Position numbers and translations under genes: made by a program. 64,000 bases of DNA from Guadua angustifolia (lineage: Eukaryota; Streptophyta; Magnoliopsida; Poales; Poaceae). Where the stretch lies: NCBI GenBank assembly GCA_036346375.1, contig CM070508.1, positions 19,660,852 to 19,724,851 on the forward strand. The letters are read 5' to 3'. The number at the start of each line of letters is the position of its first letter. Position 1 is the first letter of the stretch. Positions 9,901 through 19,849 of this stretch are shown here, one piece after another. Under the pieces are notes generated by a model, which was not told where the DNA came from, searched no databases, and was given only the letters and a program-made list of their open reading frames with translations.

Positions 9901-12900
9901 TTATTTGAAAGCATCCTAGAGATTTTCAAGAAACAATGTTACAAGTGACACAACTGTGCTTATCCCAGCTAAATAAGATTTTCGACATGGTTAGCACCAT
10001 AACTTACAGAACATTGAGCTTAGTCAGGTTATTCATAGCAGGAACTTGGCCCGTGAAATTGTTGTTATTTAGACGGCTGTTTTCAGAGAACACGTCAAGA
10101 TGATCAGCTTGCTACAAACAGCCTAAATGCCCAAAGGAATTCTAGAGCAAGTTCTCTGAACACTTACAGTACTTTGAGTGTTGGAATTACCCCAATAGAT
10201 GCCGGAATCAGTCCACTGAACCTGTTCCTGTCCAGAAGTCTGGACACAACAAATCATAGTAAGACAAATTACATTCCAAATGATACAGAAGGCAAGACCT
10301 GAACCTTTGAACTTACATGTGCACGAGGCGCATACTGGAGTTGAACAGATATTTTGGGATAGAACCTTGCAGCATATTTTGGTTGAGATGGCTAAAAAGG
10401 GAAGAAGAGACATTTGAATGAGTGATAGCCAGGTAGTAAATATGATTATCAAGAAACTGATTTTACTAATGGCACTCACAAATGTTGTGCCTTAAGTAGC
10501 TGGTCCAATCCAGTTCCGTTGTCCCTAGAGTTTGGGAGAGGTCCAGTCAAATGGTTATCAGCTAGGTCTAGATATACAACATTGGAGAGCTTGCCCAACG
10601 AGGGCGGGATGCTGCCCGTGAATTTGTTTGAGTTCAGAGCTCTGTGGATGGACATGGAATCAAGATATCACATTGAGATCCAACAGACGGAGACATCTTG
10701 CAAACGAAATTTTGAAATGTTGAAAGGAAGAGCAATAATCTTACAAGAATATGAGGTTTGACAGGCTGCCTAATTCGCTTGGAATAGTGCCGCTGAAACT
10801 GCAACCTACTAATACTCTACAAAATAATTTAAGTTACACCGAAGATAGTACGTCAGTAGTTTAGGGTGGAAACTGAAGATTGAATAATTCATATGTAGAG
10901 CACGGCCTCCTTTGTTCAGTAATGGAAACTGTTGCAACTTACAACCATTCAAGCTGAACCAACTTCCCAATAGCAGCTGTCAGTGGACCACCAAGGCCTC
11001 TATTTGAGGATAGATCCCTGCAGTGCATTCATCAGTCAGTGATTCAATGTCCTAATATTACTTTCTTGCCTAATCATAATGTAACACCCTAGCCCAAAAT
11101 CCGCTCAAAGCCTAGGTCACCGTGGGCAGGCCCAAACATGCATGACACCACGCTTACACTTTTGTTTTTACTTCGTGCAAAAGGGTTAACCTAAAAGTGC
11201 TATATTTGGATCCAACAAGTATTATATACTACTACAACTCACTTTAGACAAGCAATGTGGTACCTAATCCCACCACTGCTCCACTTAGGCCATATGGGCC
11301 TTTACATTAGTAGGCTGGGCTATTACACATAAAAAAAAGAAAAGTGTTGGAGAGTAGAGTACGAGTGATTGCGACTCAGAGTCATATTAGGATAGGTTAG
11401 GACTCAAGTTTGAGATAAATTCAAGGGTTAAGAGATAAATTCAAGATAGAGTTTAAATGTAATTCGGTTATGATTGACGCTATAAATAAAAGGTGTGGGA
11501 TCCTACGGAACACACACACACGAACCACAATAATTCCTCAAATTGCTACATGTTACGAGAGCCAAACCCTAAATCATACCTCTAAGCCGTAGCCGCCTTT
11601 AATCCTACCCTTGATCCTGATCCACTCTAATCCGCTGCTACCATCCACCGCAATTCATCTCGGGGGCAACACGTTGCCAGCATAACCCCGCTCGGGCGGG
11701 CAGGCCACTGATGTCGCCTAGCCCTAGGCGGGCAGACCGCATCACCACCCACTCGGGATCTCACCAAGTGGGACGCTGCTACGGCTCAGGGGGCCATCAT
11801 TGCACCACGAGCCGACCCGCCGCTGCCTCAGCATGGGGCTAGGCCACCGCTGTCGTCGGACTTGACGCGCGCATGGTGGAGGAAGCGGAGGCCAGGGAGG
11901 AAAGAAAGTCGTCATCACTGGAGAGGTAGAGAAGATTGAGGCATTAGGGAGGCAAGGGATGAGAAGAGAAGTGCGGCTACTGGGAGTTGGTGGGGAGTGA
12001 TGTGGAGAGGATAAGAAAGAGCGGAGAAAAAGGAAAGAAAGAAAGAAAGAAAGAAAAGACAAGAGACAAGGGAGTCGGCTAAGAAGGAAAAAAGAGAAGA
12101 GAGAGGAAAAGAAAAGGAAAAAATAAAGGGAAGAGACAAAATGAAAAAAAGAGAAAGAGAAAAAGAAAAAAGGGTGCTCATGTGTTGTGCTGTTGCAAGG
12201 AGAGAGGTGTGCTACATGTGCTTTGTAGAGGGAGAGAGACCTGTAAGGAGAGAAAGATTGGGCAGTGTTTTTTGGCTACTTGGTTAGGTACATAAGGAGG
12301 TGTGCCAGAGATATTAACTGCTAATTTGTGTGGTTCGAAGTTGCTATAGAGGTGATGTTGGATATGTGGTGATGATGGTATTGGTAACAGAAGTAGGAGC
12401 TGGTGGTAGCTTCAGTGGAGACTATGGCTATGGTGTCGGTGGTCTCTATCGAGATGTTTATGTTGGTGCTTGGTGCTAGAAGCAGCATTGGTGGAGAGAT
12501 GTGGATATGTGTTGGTAGAAGGCGAAGATCCTGGTAGTCGGGGGGATGTGAGGAGAGGTGGTGGAAGCCAACGTGGTTAGAGGTACATTGGGAGAGGTGG
12601 TGGAGGCATGGGTGGCTGAGGGCTAGAGGTGGAGGCGGTGAAGGCCAATGCTTAAAGCGTTTAAGTAGTGGAGGAGACCAAGATTGTGAGTGTAATGAAG
12701 AAGGCGAAGGACTCGATGTTGGTTAAGGCGTGGTTAAGGTGATGATCATAGCAGGCGTTGTGTGGTGTAGGTGAAGGCAGGGAAGGCACTCGGAGGTTAC
12801 ATTCATGTGACAGTGTTGGAGATGGAAACGATAAGATAAGGATGACGGTTTTGGAGGTGGTCTTGATCATGGCATCAAAGGTAGCTTTGGACGTCAGAGG

Positions 12901-14528
12901 TGGATGTCATGGTGGTGGAATTCATTATCGTGTTGGCAGTTAGGTAAAAGTAATTGTCTTGAGAGAGAGTATTGCATTATATAACAAGATAGCCATAGTT
13001 GTATCTTATGCCCATCTTGAGGGGGAGTGTTAGAGAGTAAGTCTGAGTCATGTATGACTCGGAGTCATATTAGAGATAGGTTAGTATTCAAGTTATTCAT
13101 AAATTCGAGATAGAGTTTGGGTGTAATTTGGTTTTGATTGATACTATAAATAAAGAGTATGAGGACCCTATAAGACACACAAGAACACACAATAATTCCC
13201 CAATGCTACAAAAAGGCATTGAGGCATCCAAAGCATGAATTATCTGAACACTGAACCTAGTTTGGAATGCTCAGAAGCTCTATACCACAACTCTGAAAAA
13301 TGTAGGATAGTTTTCATAAAACAAAGTATGGTAGCACTCACAAGACCGTCAGCTCTGTAAGGCTTCCTATATCATCACTCAGAGTGCCTTCCATGTTCAT
13401 ACCGAATAGATTTCTGCCATGTTGGACGAGAGTTAGGGAAAATCGAAAGCAGCATCTTGTACAACACCTAACATTTCTGGGATCAACTGTACTCACAGTG
13501 ATGTGACCCTTGAGTTGCCATTGCATTCAATTCCATCCCATTTTGTGCCACAAGGATCGTTAGATTTCCCCCAGCTAGCAGGCACATTTTTCCATTTCTT
13601 CATCAAGGATTTGAGAGCAGCCGCTGCAAGGGGAGGAGGGAGACAACAACTTGTCAAACAACTTTATGACCAGCCAATGGATAATGATTTAATTAAGAGA
13701 TTGTGGCATGCAGAAATTAGGCTGAACTCGGCAGTAATATCTTCTGAAAAATTGCTCATATCTCATAGAGGCTTCACTAACACTAACAAAGTAACAAGGC
13801 CAAATTTTCAATGCCGGTAATTTGTGCAACTGTACAAAAGAAAAGCATGGAAGCACTTCTCAAAATGTATTATGAAAAATATCAGTTAGCAAGAAAATAT
13901 AGTGTTTGGCGTCATGAAACTGCAGGATTCACAAATTCCATGTTCGCGCATATATATCATAATGCAACCGAATACAGAGTACTAAAAAGTTCGACAAGCT
14001 GATTTTATCAGAACAAAAAAGTTTGAGGAAACAAGAAGAATAGAAGACGTAGAAGAGGTAAGACTATAAACAGAATAATGACACCAACAACACGGGAAAA
14101 CGTCTTCTTCTTCTCTGCCCTGTTTCCTTTGTGCCATTTCCACTCCATCTATCCGAACAAATTACCTCCCCAAAACGGAAAATCGATCCAAACAAATTAA
14201 TCAGCACATCACAACTCAAGATTTCCAATCCCTAGTTCATCTGAACACTAAATACTACAAAAAGAAAAAATGAACTCCCAAGCCAATTAAGTAGCTGGAA
14301 ATCCTAACAAAACAAAAACCTGACCCTTTAGTGCCACTGAAATTGTACATCGAGGTCAAGCAAGAACAAGAAAAAAAATCAAACAAGAACCAAGAAGGCA
14401 AGAAGAGCACAACTTCTCCAAAAGAAAACACTATCAAGCTTACCATCTTGTGCGTTGGTGTCGGCCGAAGCGATCCTTGATCCAGCGACGCACAAGAAGA
14501 GCAGCAAGAACAGCCGCCTCTTCATCAT
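6972..14528 (-). CDS. Leucine-rich-repeat receptor-like protein kinase (At5g49760/HPCA1-like, LRR VIII-1 type), 19 exons
   Basis: Minus-strand exons: 14444-14528, 13497-13623, 13342-13413, 10943-11017, 10745-10816, 10480-10641, 10317-10391, 10168-10239, 10008-10076, 9847-9915, 9685-9759, 9529-9600, 9300-9437, 8773-9194, 8563-8694, 8328-8467, 8012-8231, 7604-7839, 6972-7499. All introns are GT-AG. The coding length is 2841 nt, giving 946 residues and a stop. Residues 1-22 form a signal peptide ([16 protein letters not shown]). An LRR N-cap with [12 protein letters not shown] and about twelve LRRs follow, many on 69-75-nt exons. Next come a Cys-containing juxtamembrane region (about 388-528), a membrane helix near 533-553, then a kinase with G-loop GAGGYG, AIK lysine near 634, HRD near 728 and DFG near 748. 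It is expected at the plasma membrane, phosphorylating Ser/Thr. Length, exon pattern and domain order match the At5g49760 family; Arabidopsis HPCA1 senses extracellular H2O2. The ligand of this protein is not shown. I start at the first of two adjacent Mets. Confidence 0.93.
11080..11327. mobile_element. Solo LTR in intron 3 of the kinase gene
   Basis: A 248-bp segment starts TGTAACACCCTAGCCC and ends GGGCTATTACA, with TG...CA termini and imperfect inverted ends. CATAA flanks it on both sides (11075-11079 and 11328-11332), a perfect 5-bp target duplication. No internal domain remains. Formation by recombination between two LTRs is the standard explanation. The TGTAACACCC start is common among plant gypsy LTRs, so a gypsy origin is likely but not proven. 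Confidence 0.85.
11345..11550 (+). repeat. 5' LTR of the intronic non-autonomous element
   Basis: 206-bp TG...CA repeat with TATAAATA at 11481-11488. It is about 23 bp longer than its partner owing to a local duplication of an ATAAATTCAAG word and a longer ACACAC run. Confidence 0.85.
11940..12180. repeat. Purine-rich low-complexity tract
   Basis: Runs of GAAAGAAAGAAAG and GAGAAGAGA inside the non-autonomous element. Frames read from it on the minus strand (Phe/Leu/Ser-rich) are composition artefacts. Confidence 0.8.
13028..13210 (+). repeat. 3' LTR of the intronic non-autonomous element
   Basis: 183-bp TG...CA repeat preceded by a GGGGGAG polypurine tract and followed by the AAAAG target copy. 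Several substitutions and indels separate it from the 5' LTR, so the insertion is not recent. Confidence 0.85.
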
Positions 14529-15269
14529 CTCCTCCCTGCCTGGGCCAGAACTGTAAAAGAATGACCCTTTTATTGGTTCCGATGTTTCCCTGATTCTCCT
14601 GTAGCTCTCCTTGCAAAAAAGTAAAGTTCGCAAGTTGGAAGAAGGCAAGAAAGCAAAGTTCGCCGAATGCTGGGATGGGAAGGGATCGCCTGCAGCCGTC
14701 TGTCCATGACGTGACAGTCCTTGACTTAGCCTGTAGCGCGTTGGTAGTTTTGTTTGTCAGTCAAAAAAGGTTATATTTATAAAAATAAAGTTAGGGTAGG
14801 TTAGTAATGAAAATAAATTTAAAAAGTGAAATAATAAAAATTGCTCTTTTGTAAACAGTGTAACAGCACTCTTTTTGTCATTTCATGAGCGGAGAAAAAA
14901 AGAAGAAGAATTTGCTACTTTCTTAATTAATTCGTTGAATGAGATGTTATTTTATTTATATTGCTACTGTATACACTAATGTATTTGTATATTAGTGCAG
15001 CATATACAGAACGTTTCGAATTTAGAATTCCAAGTCCTAACAGTAATCAACAAAATAGTGTATACGATAAGTTATAAATTCAATCCTAACACCCTGTAAA
15101 ATGTCCATAGTTAAGATTGAAGCCTAGCATGTGCTCCATATCCTGTTGCCCATAGCAGAGCTGCCCACAAACTATAATCTCCTCAGGACCTATCATTAAT
15201 TCAGAGCAAGGTTCTTAGTTCCATCCAAGCTATAGGGCATGATAACGACCGTGAGGCCTTGTCTTGTGA
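14529..15269. other. 5' flank of the kinase gene
   Basis: Contains the presumed 5' UTR (about 14529-14740) and promoter. Beyond 14760 it is AT-rich and holds no supported gene before the Harbinger-like element. Confidence 0.5.
14774..14781 (-). promoter_or_regulatory. Candidate TATA box of the kinase gene
   Basis: Minus-strand TATAAATA lies about 246 bp upstream of the first ATG, a plausible distance for a plant gene with a 5' UTR of about 200 bp. The surrounding sequence is AT-rich, so chance occurrence is possible. A TTGACT W-box-like core is visible nearby at about 14719-14724 on the plus strand. Confidence 0.35.
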
Positions 15270-15399
15270 GGGCACCTCCAGCAGCTTACTTATCCTATTC
15301 TGTAACCGATAAAATGCAGAATCCGTACCTCGATCGGTACTGTTCCAGCTCCAAAAGAATCCTCATCCAGTTCCCCATTTTTGTAGATCGGACAAAGAG

Positions 15400-17320
15400 T
15401 CCCGAAATCTCAGGACTCTCCCTCCGTTCCCCATCGCATTCGCGTCCACTCGAGTGCAACGGTTCTTCCCTCCCGCGCTCGCGAGGAAGCAGCGAGGAGG
15501 CGACCGCTCCACCGCTCCATCCCAAATCCGGCATGGAGGCGATGGCTGGCTCCTTTTGACGCCATCTAGGAGGCAAGCCTGCGGTCAAGCGCTCCGTCCC
15601 GCACCGTCTTGGAGGCCAGACATCGCGTTGCGTCACCAGCTTTGTCATCGACCCAATCCGCCTCGCCATCGACATCGGGTGCTGTCGCGTCGCATCACCA
15701 GTGTCGTCGTCGACCCGATCCGCCTCGCCATTGACCTCGAGTGCTACGGGATTGAGCAGATCTGCAAGGTATAAACCCTAACTTGATTTGGATCTAAGGT
15801 TTCAACTCGAGATTGCAACAGATTAGAGCTCATGACTTTCTTGTCAAACAACATGATTTACTTTCTTGTCAAACAACATGATTTGGATCTGGTGATTGCA
15901 ACCAGATTAGCTTAGAATGATTTGGATAGGTGGGAAGAGGGATTGTATCGGTAGGCTGGTGGTTAGTTTTTAGTTCTTTTGTTGGATTGAAGGGAAGGGA
16001 AGAGTAATTCTACCGCAATGTTCATAATGCGCCACTTTGCCAATAGAAGTCATTTCTTGCAATGTCTAGTGCCAAAATCAAGTTTGTGTTGCTAGACGTA
16101 GTTTCTCTGGGACTGACTAAATCTTCAGTTGTCTGTAGTTTTAGTTGGCTTTAGAGATAAGAGATAAGCAGTTCGATCATTTGGTGCTCACATCAAACTC
16201 CTTCAGATTTGTGTGTTCCATCTTCAGATTTATCTCATGGCAGAAGTCATATAATAGTCAAAATTTGTTTCTGGTAATCCTTCCTACCTGGTTTGTTTAT
16301 CTTCTAGTATATCATATTGCATACGTTTGCTATATGTTCGGCTTCTTGCATACGTTTCCTATACGAGTCAGTGCTTTCTGAAGATTATGTTAATCCTCAT
16401 TATACCTTGATTGTTATCAAACAGATAGTGAAAGGACCAACCAAAATCTATTGAGTTTCATGCTCTTATGTTTTGCACCTTTTTATTTTGAAAATGTTTC
16501 ACTTCTGATTAAAGATCTTCTGGTGCTAACTCAGAAACGCTTAAATGAAGATGTCATTGATTTAGAGGGGCATCATCTGATTGGATTCTCCCTTTGCATT
16601 CACTACTTGCACCCACTGATCAAAGGAAGGTGTTTCAGTCTCCACCAGAAAACATTCACAAGGCATATTTCTGGTGGTTCATGAATTTTTGCTATTCCAG
16701 ATTCATCTTTATGCAAGTGAAGCTATTCGAGACTTCGAGTGTAGTAGTTACGTTTCTTATCTTGCTGTTGTTAGGCATCCAAAATGGGGATCAGCAGGAC
16801 CGAAGTGAATTTGCTAAGGTTGCTTGACTCCGCTCTGTGACAGCCGAACCAAATGGGTTGGATTTATCTGTTGTTTTTTTTTAAACGGGAACTGGGTCCT
16901 GGCCTTTTACTTCATAATGAGATTGTTTTGAGTTCCTCATGTTGGTGTTGCCTCATTGCCATCACAGCAGAGTTATTATGCTAGTGCTTGCATCTTAGTA
17001 CTACTAACTTGGGAATTTTTTTGTATGCATACTAAATATAGTTGATGCTACTTTTCTCTGTAGAGACAAAGGATGTCTCAAAGGTTGGAGAAACTCAGGC
17101 TGAAACTCCTCTACCTGTGCTCCTCGTTCATCCTTGCCAGTGGTGCAAGAACAATCTCCAGGGGATCTAGTTGTTGGCCTTGTGAACGCAATTGCAGTTG
17201 TTGCCTCGGGTGTTCTTGCTGGATTGTATGGTACTTCTCAATAGGTAACGAAGGCCCTGCAACTAGTGTCTGTTACTGCTTTTTATTTGTTAGGGGAGAT
17301 TGATTTGTAATTTCATATAT
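15400..17320 (+). pseudogene. Gene-like filler within the Harbinger-like element, possibly a captured gene fragment
   Basis: A GC-rich exon-like segment at 15420-15775 ends at AAGGTATAAACC, a good splice donor, and is followed by AT-rich intron-like sequence. A second coding-like segment at 17067-17246 reads KDVSKVGETQAETPLPVLL. After a frameshift it reads PGDLVVGLVNAIAVVASG, with a hydrophobic end and a stop. I do not recognise the protein. The pattern of exon, long intron, exon with frame damage suggests host gene sequence carried in the transposon, or an unrelated second transposon gene that has decayed. Confidence 0.4.
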
Positions 17321-17698
17321 TCATATAGCCTAAATGATAACCATGGCTTAGCTAAATCCTCACTACATGTCATATATTCATAGAGCCATCAGTACTTTGG
17401 ATTTTTATAAGTGTTGATAAATGTACATAATAATCCATAATGACAGAAGTGGATAGTGCTGGTTATGTAGAGGTGTTCGATAAATGTGAGCAAGAAGTGT
17501 TTGTTCAGTTTCATGTATCAGGGAGCTGACTTTGTCTCTATTCCGATGTATGTATAGTCTACAATGGTGTTTTTACTCTTTTTTAAGCTATTGCAATTTC
17601 TCATAAATGCCAATAGTTGTCATAAACTTCTTTATTTAAAGATCCACATTACAATACATATAAAATATAAATTAGTACATAATTGAAACACTACTGAA

Positions 17699-19011
17699 TT
17701 ACACCCCTCCATAACGCTGCCATAAGTGCTCTACTAGATCGTCTTGAAGCTGGTGGTGAGTTTGCCTGTTCTGAATGGAATGATGAGTTTGAATAAACTC
17801 AAAGAGTTCAGGTGTATGTTCGTGTGACATCGAAACTGTTTCTCCCGTTCCTTTGTAATTGTAGTCAAGTAGTCCTCCGTCTCGCTCATCTTCAACTATT
17901 ATGTTATGCATGATGATACATACTGTCATGATATCTCTTAGTATTTGTTGATCCCAAAAACGTGCTGGTCCTCGAACAATTGCAAAACGAGATTGTAGAA
18001 CTCCAAATGCTCGTTCCACATCCTTCCTAACTGCCTCTTGAGCTTGGGCGAAATATTTCTTTTTATTCCTTTGGGGAGCTGGTATTGTCTTCACAAATGT
18101 TGCCCATGCAGGATATATCCCATTTGTAAGATAGTACCCCATTGTGTAATTGTGACCGTTGATAGTATAATTCACTTTCAGCGTTTGTCCTTCTGCTAGC
18201 TTTGTGAAGAGAGGGGAACAGTGAAGAACATTAATATCATTGTGAGATCCTGGTAAACAAAAAACGGCATGCCAAATCCACAGATCTTATGAAGCAATGA
18301 CTTCTAGAATTATTATTGGCTTATGTACATGACCAGTATACAAGCTTCCTAGCATTCCAGGAAAACCTCTTTCCTCACCGATTGCAAGTAATCTAGCAGT
18401 ATCATCCTCATTTGGAGATCTCAAATACTCATCTCCAAAGAGGACAATAATAGCTCGTACAAACCTTTTAAGACTCTCTATGGAAGTACTTTCTGCAATT
18501 TGTAGACAATCATCAATAGCATCTGCTGGTACTCCATAAGCTATCATCCGAAATGCTGCAGTTACCTTCTGTAAAGAAGATAATTTGATAATTCTAGGAT
18601 AATTCCTTTTTTGAACAAAATAATCGTCATAGGCTTCTATAGCATGCAATATGTGAAGAAATAGAGAACGACTCATTCTAAACCTGCGTTGAAAAGAAGA
18701 ATAAGCCATAGACAAGATGATCAACCAAAAATACAAAGAAATAAAATATTTCTCATTGAAAACCTGAGACGAAAGAAGGCTGGGCCATAGACCGGAGGTT
18801 CAGCAAAATAGTCTCGGTATAGCCTGGCATGCCCTTCCTCTCTATTGCGATATATGTATTGATGGCCAAAAATAGAACACCCATGACACCGAGCATTCAC
18901 ACACTTATCTTAGTCTTGTGCTAGGTATGCTAATGTAAGAAGAGATTCATCATCGTCATCCGACGATGAGTCCTCTGAGAGGAAATGCTGAACTAAGTTC
19001 TGACGACTCAT
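17699..19011 (-). pseudogene. PIF/Harbinger transposase (plant transposon protein family)
   Basis: Starts at the ATG read from 19011 (MSRQNLVQHFLSEDSSSDDD), with an in-frame stop after LAYLAQD. A GT-AG intron at about 18684-18766 leads to FRMSRSLFLHILHAIEAYD and KVTAAFRMIAYGVPADAID, then GDEYLRSPNEDDTARLL. After GMLGSLY the usual family segment is missing and the text jumps to GHVHKPIIILEVIAS, followed by a stop. It then continues through GSHNDINVL, GYYLTNGIYPAWATFVKTI and ERAFGVLQSRFAIVRGPAR to a stop at 17699. The family cuts and pastes DNA using a DDE nuclease. Two stops and the internal deletion make it inactive. Confidence 0.88.
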
Positions 19012-19373
19012 TGAGATAAGTAAGATAGTAAACATTCAGAAATAGGCAAGGTTTGGAACTGCAAATGGCTATGTATATATAGCCTAAAAATATAGCCGTT
19101 ACAATATAACCGTTATGCTGGCCATTACAATAAATTTCAAATTTTAGATTCCTGCAATTAAAAATAGCCGATCAAATTTGGTTTGGTAAAAATTAAACGT
19201 GGCTCATATGGTAGTTATGAAATATCATTATAATATAGGAGGGAGAAAATACAGAGTGGGATTTGGGGAATGCTGTTGGCGAGGGAAGAGATATAGGAAA
19301 GGAATCTTTTTAGGGAATTCTGTATATGAGGATATAGGGATCCAGATTTAGGGAATGCTATTGGAGATGGCCT

Positions 19374-19570
19374 GAATTCTTTTTAAAATAATAATTTTTA
19401 ATGAAAAATTACATAAATAATATGCCTATTTAGAAAATTATAAATATACCTATATGTCGCCATTTCAATTGCTAATAGACTTCTGTTGGCAATTGAAACA
19501 GCGACAACGAGTCTATCGCCAGTTTGATCGGGCTCTCTGTCGCTAATTGGATTGGCGATAAAGGTTTTTT
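19374..19570. repeat. Left terminal inverted repeat and subterminal motifs of the MULE
   Basis: About 100 bp inverted relative to 23150-23260, followed by several alternating copies of a GTCGCCA-TTCAATTGC-type word in both orientations. Confidence 0.75.
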
Positions 19571-19849
19571 TTAAATAAAAATGAGTAATAAAAAAAATAT
19601 AAAATTTTCAAATTTTTTTGTTTGCAAAATTAGCCTATGCAAGCTGAATACAGTAATTACAAATAAAATTTGAATGCAATAAGTATATGTAAAATTTGAA
19701 TACAATAATTAAACATATAAATTGAATGCAATACTTACACATCCAGTCCATACATTCATTACACATGCGAATTCGATACATTACATTGACATAAGACTAA
19801 AGTACAACAATTTCATATGCAAAGTCCATACAGCAATTTCACAACCTCT

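Larger units (their letters stand above)
11345..13210 (+). mobile_element. Non-autonomous two-LTR retrotransposon (LARD/TRIM-like)
   Basis: LTRs at 11345-11550 and 13028-13210 are clearly similar, with TG...CA ends, GCTACA at each right end and a TATAAATA box in each (11481-11488; 13145-13152). The 1866-bp unit is flanked by AAAAG on both sides (11340-11344 and 13211-13215). A site starting at 11551, TGTTACGAGAGCC, matches an iMet primer site at 10 of 13 positions. A polypurine tract TTGAGGGGGAG sits directly before the 3' LTR. The 1477-bp interior has no gag or pol; it is first GC-rich, then purine-rich and GGTGG-rich. It would need proteins from another, probably copia, element. It lies antisense to the host gene. 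Confidence 0.88.
11018..13341 (-). other. Intron 3 of the kinase gene, enlarged by two LTR insertions
   Basis: Exon 3 ends with a GTGAGT donor below 13342 and exon 4 starts after a CTGCAG acceptor above 11017. Most of the 2324 bp is foreign: a solo LTR (11080-11327) and a two-LTR element (11345-13210). Removing them with their duplicated targets leaves roughly 200 bp, closer to the other introns. The splice sites themselves are intact. Confidence 0.85.
15270..19372 (-). mobile_element. PIF/Harbinger-like DNA transposon
   Basis: Ends are GGGCACCTCCAGCAGC (left) and GCTATTGGAGATGGCC (right), inverted repeats matching at 12 of 16 positions, with TGA on both sides (15267-15269 and 19373-19375). 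PIF elements make 3-bp duplications, usually TWA, so TGA is tolerable but not ideal. Inside is a recognisable PIF/Harbinger transposase pseudogene on the minus strand. The left half is plus-strand gene-like sequence that is not the usual Myb-like second ORF. The right end touches a MULE. Boundaries are less certain than the transposase identity. Confidence 0.65.

Noticed and set aside
11742..12181. Overlapping Ser/Pro/Phe-rich minus-strand frames
   Set aside because: They lie in the purine-rich tract of the intronic non-autonomous element and reflect composition, not a protein.
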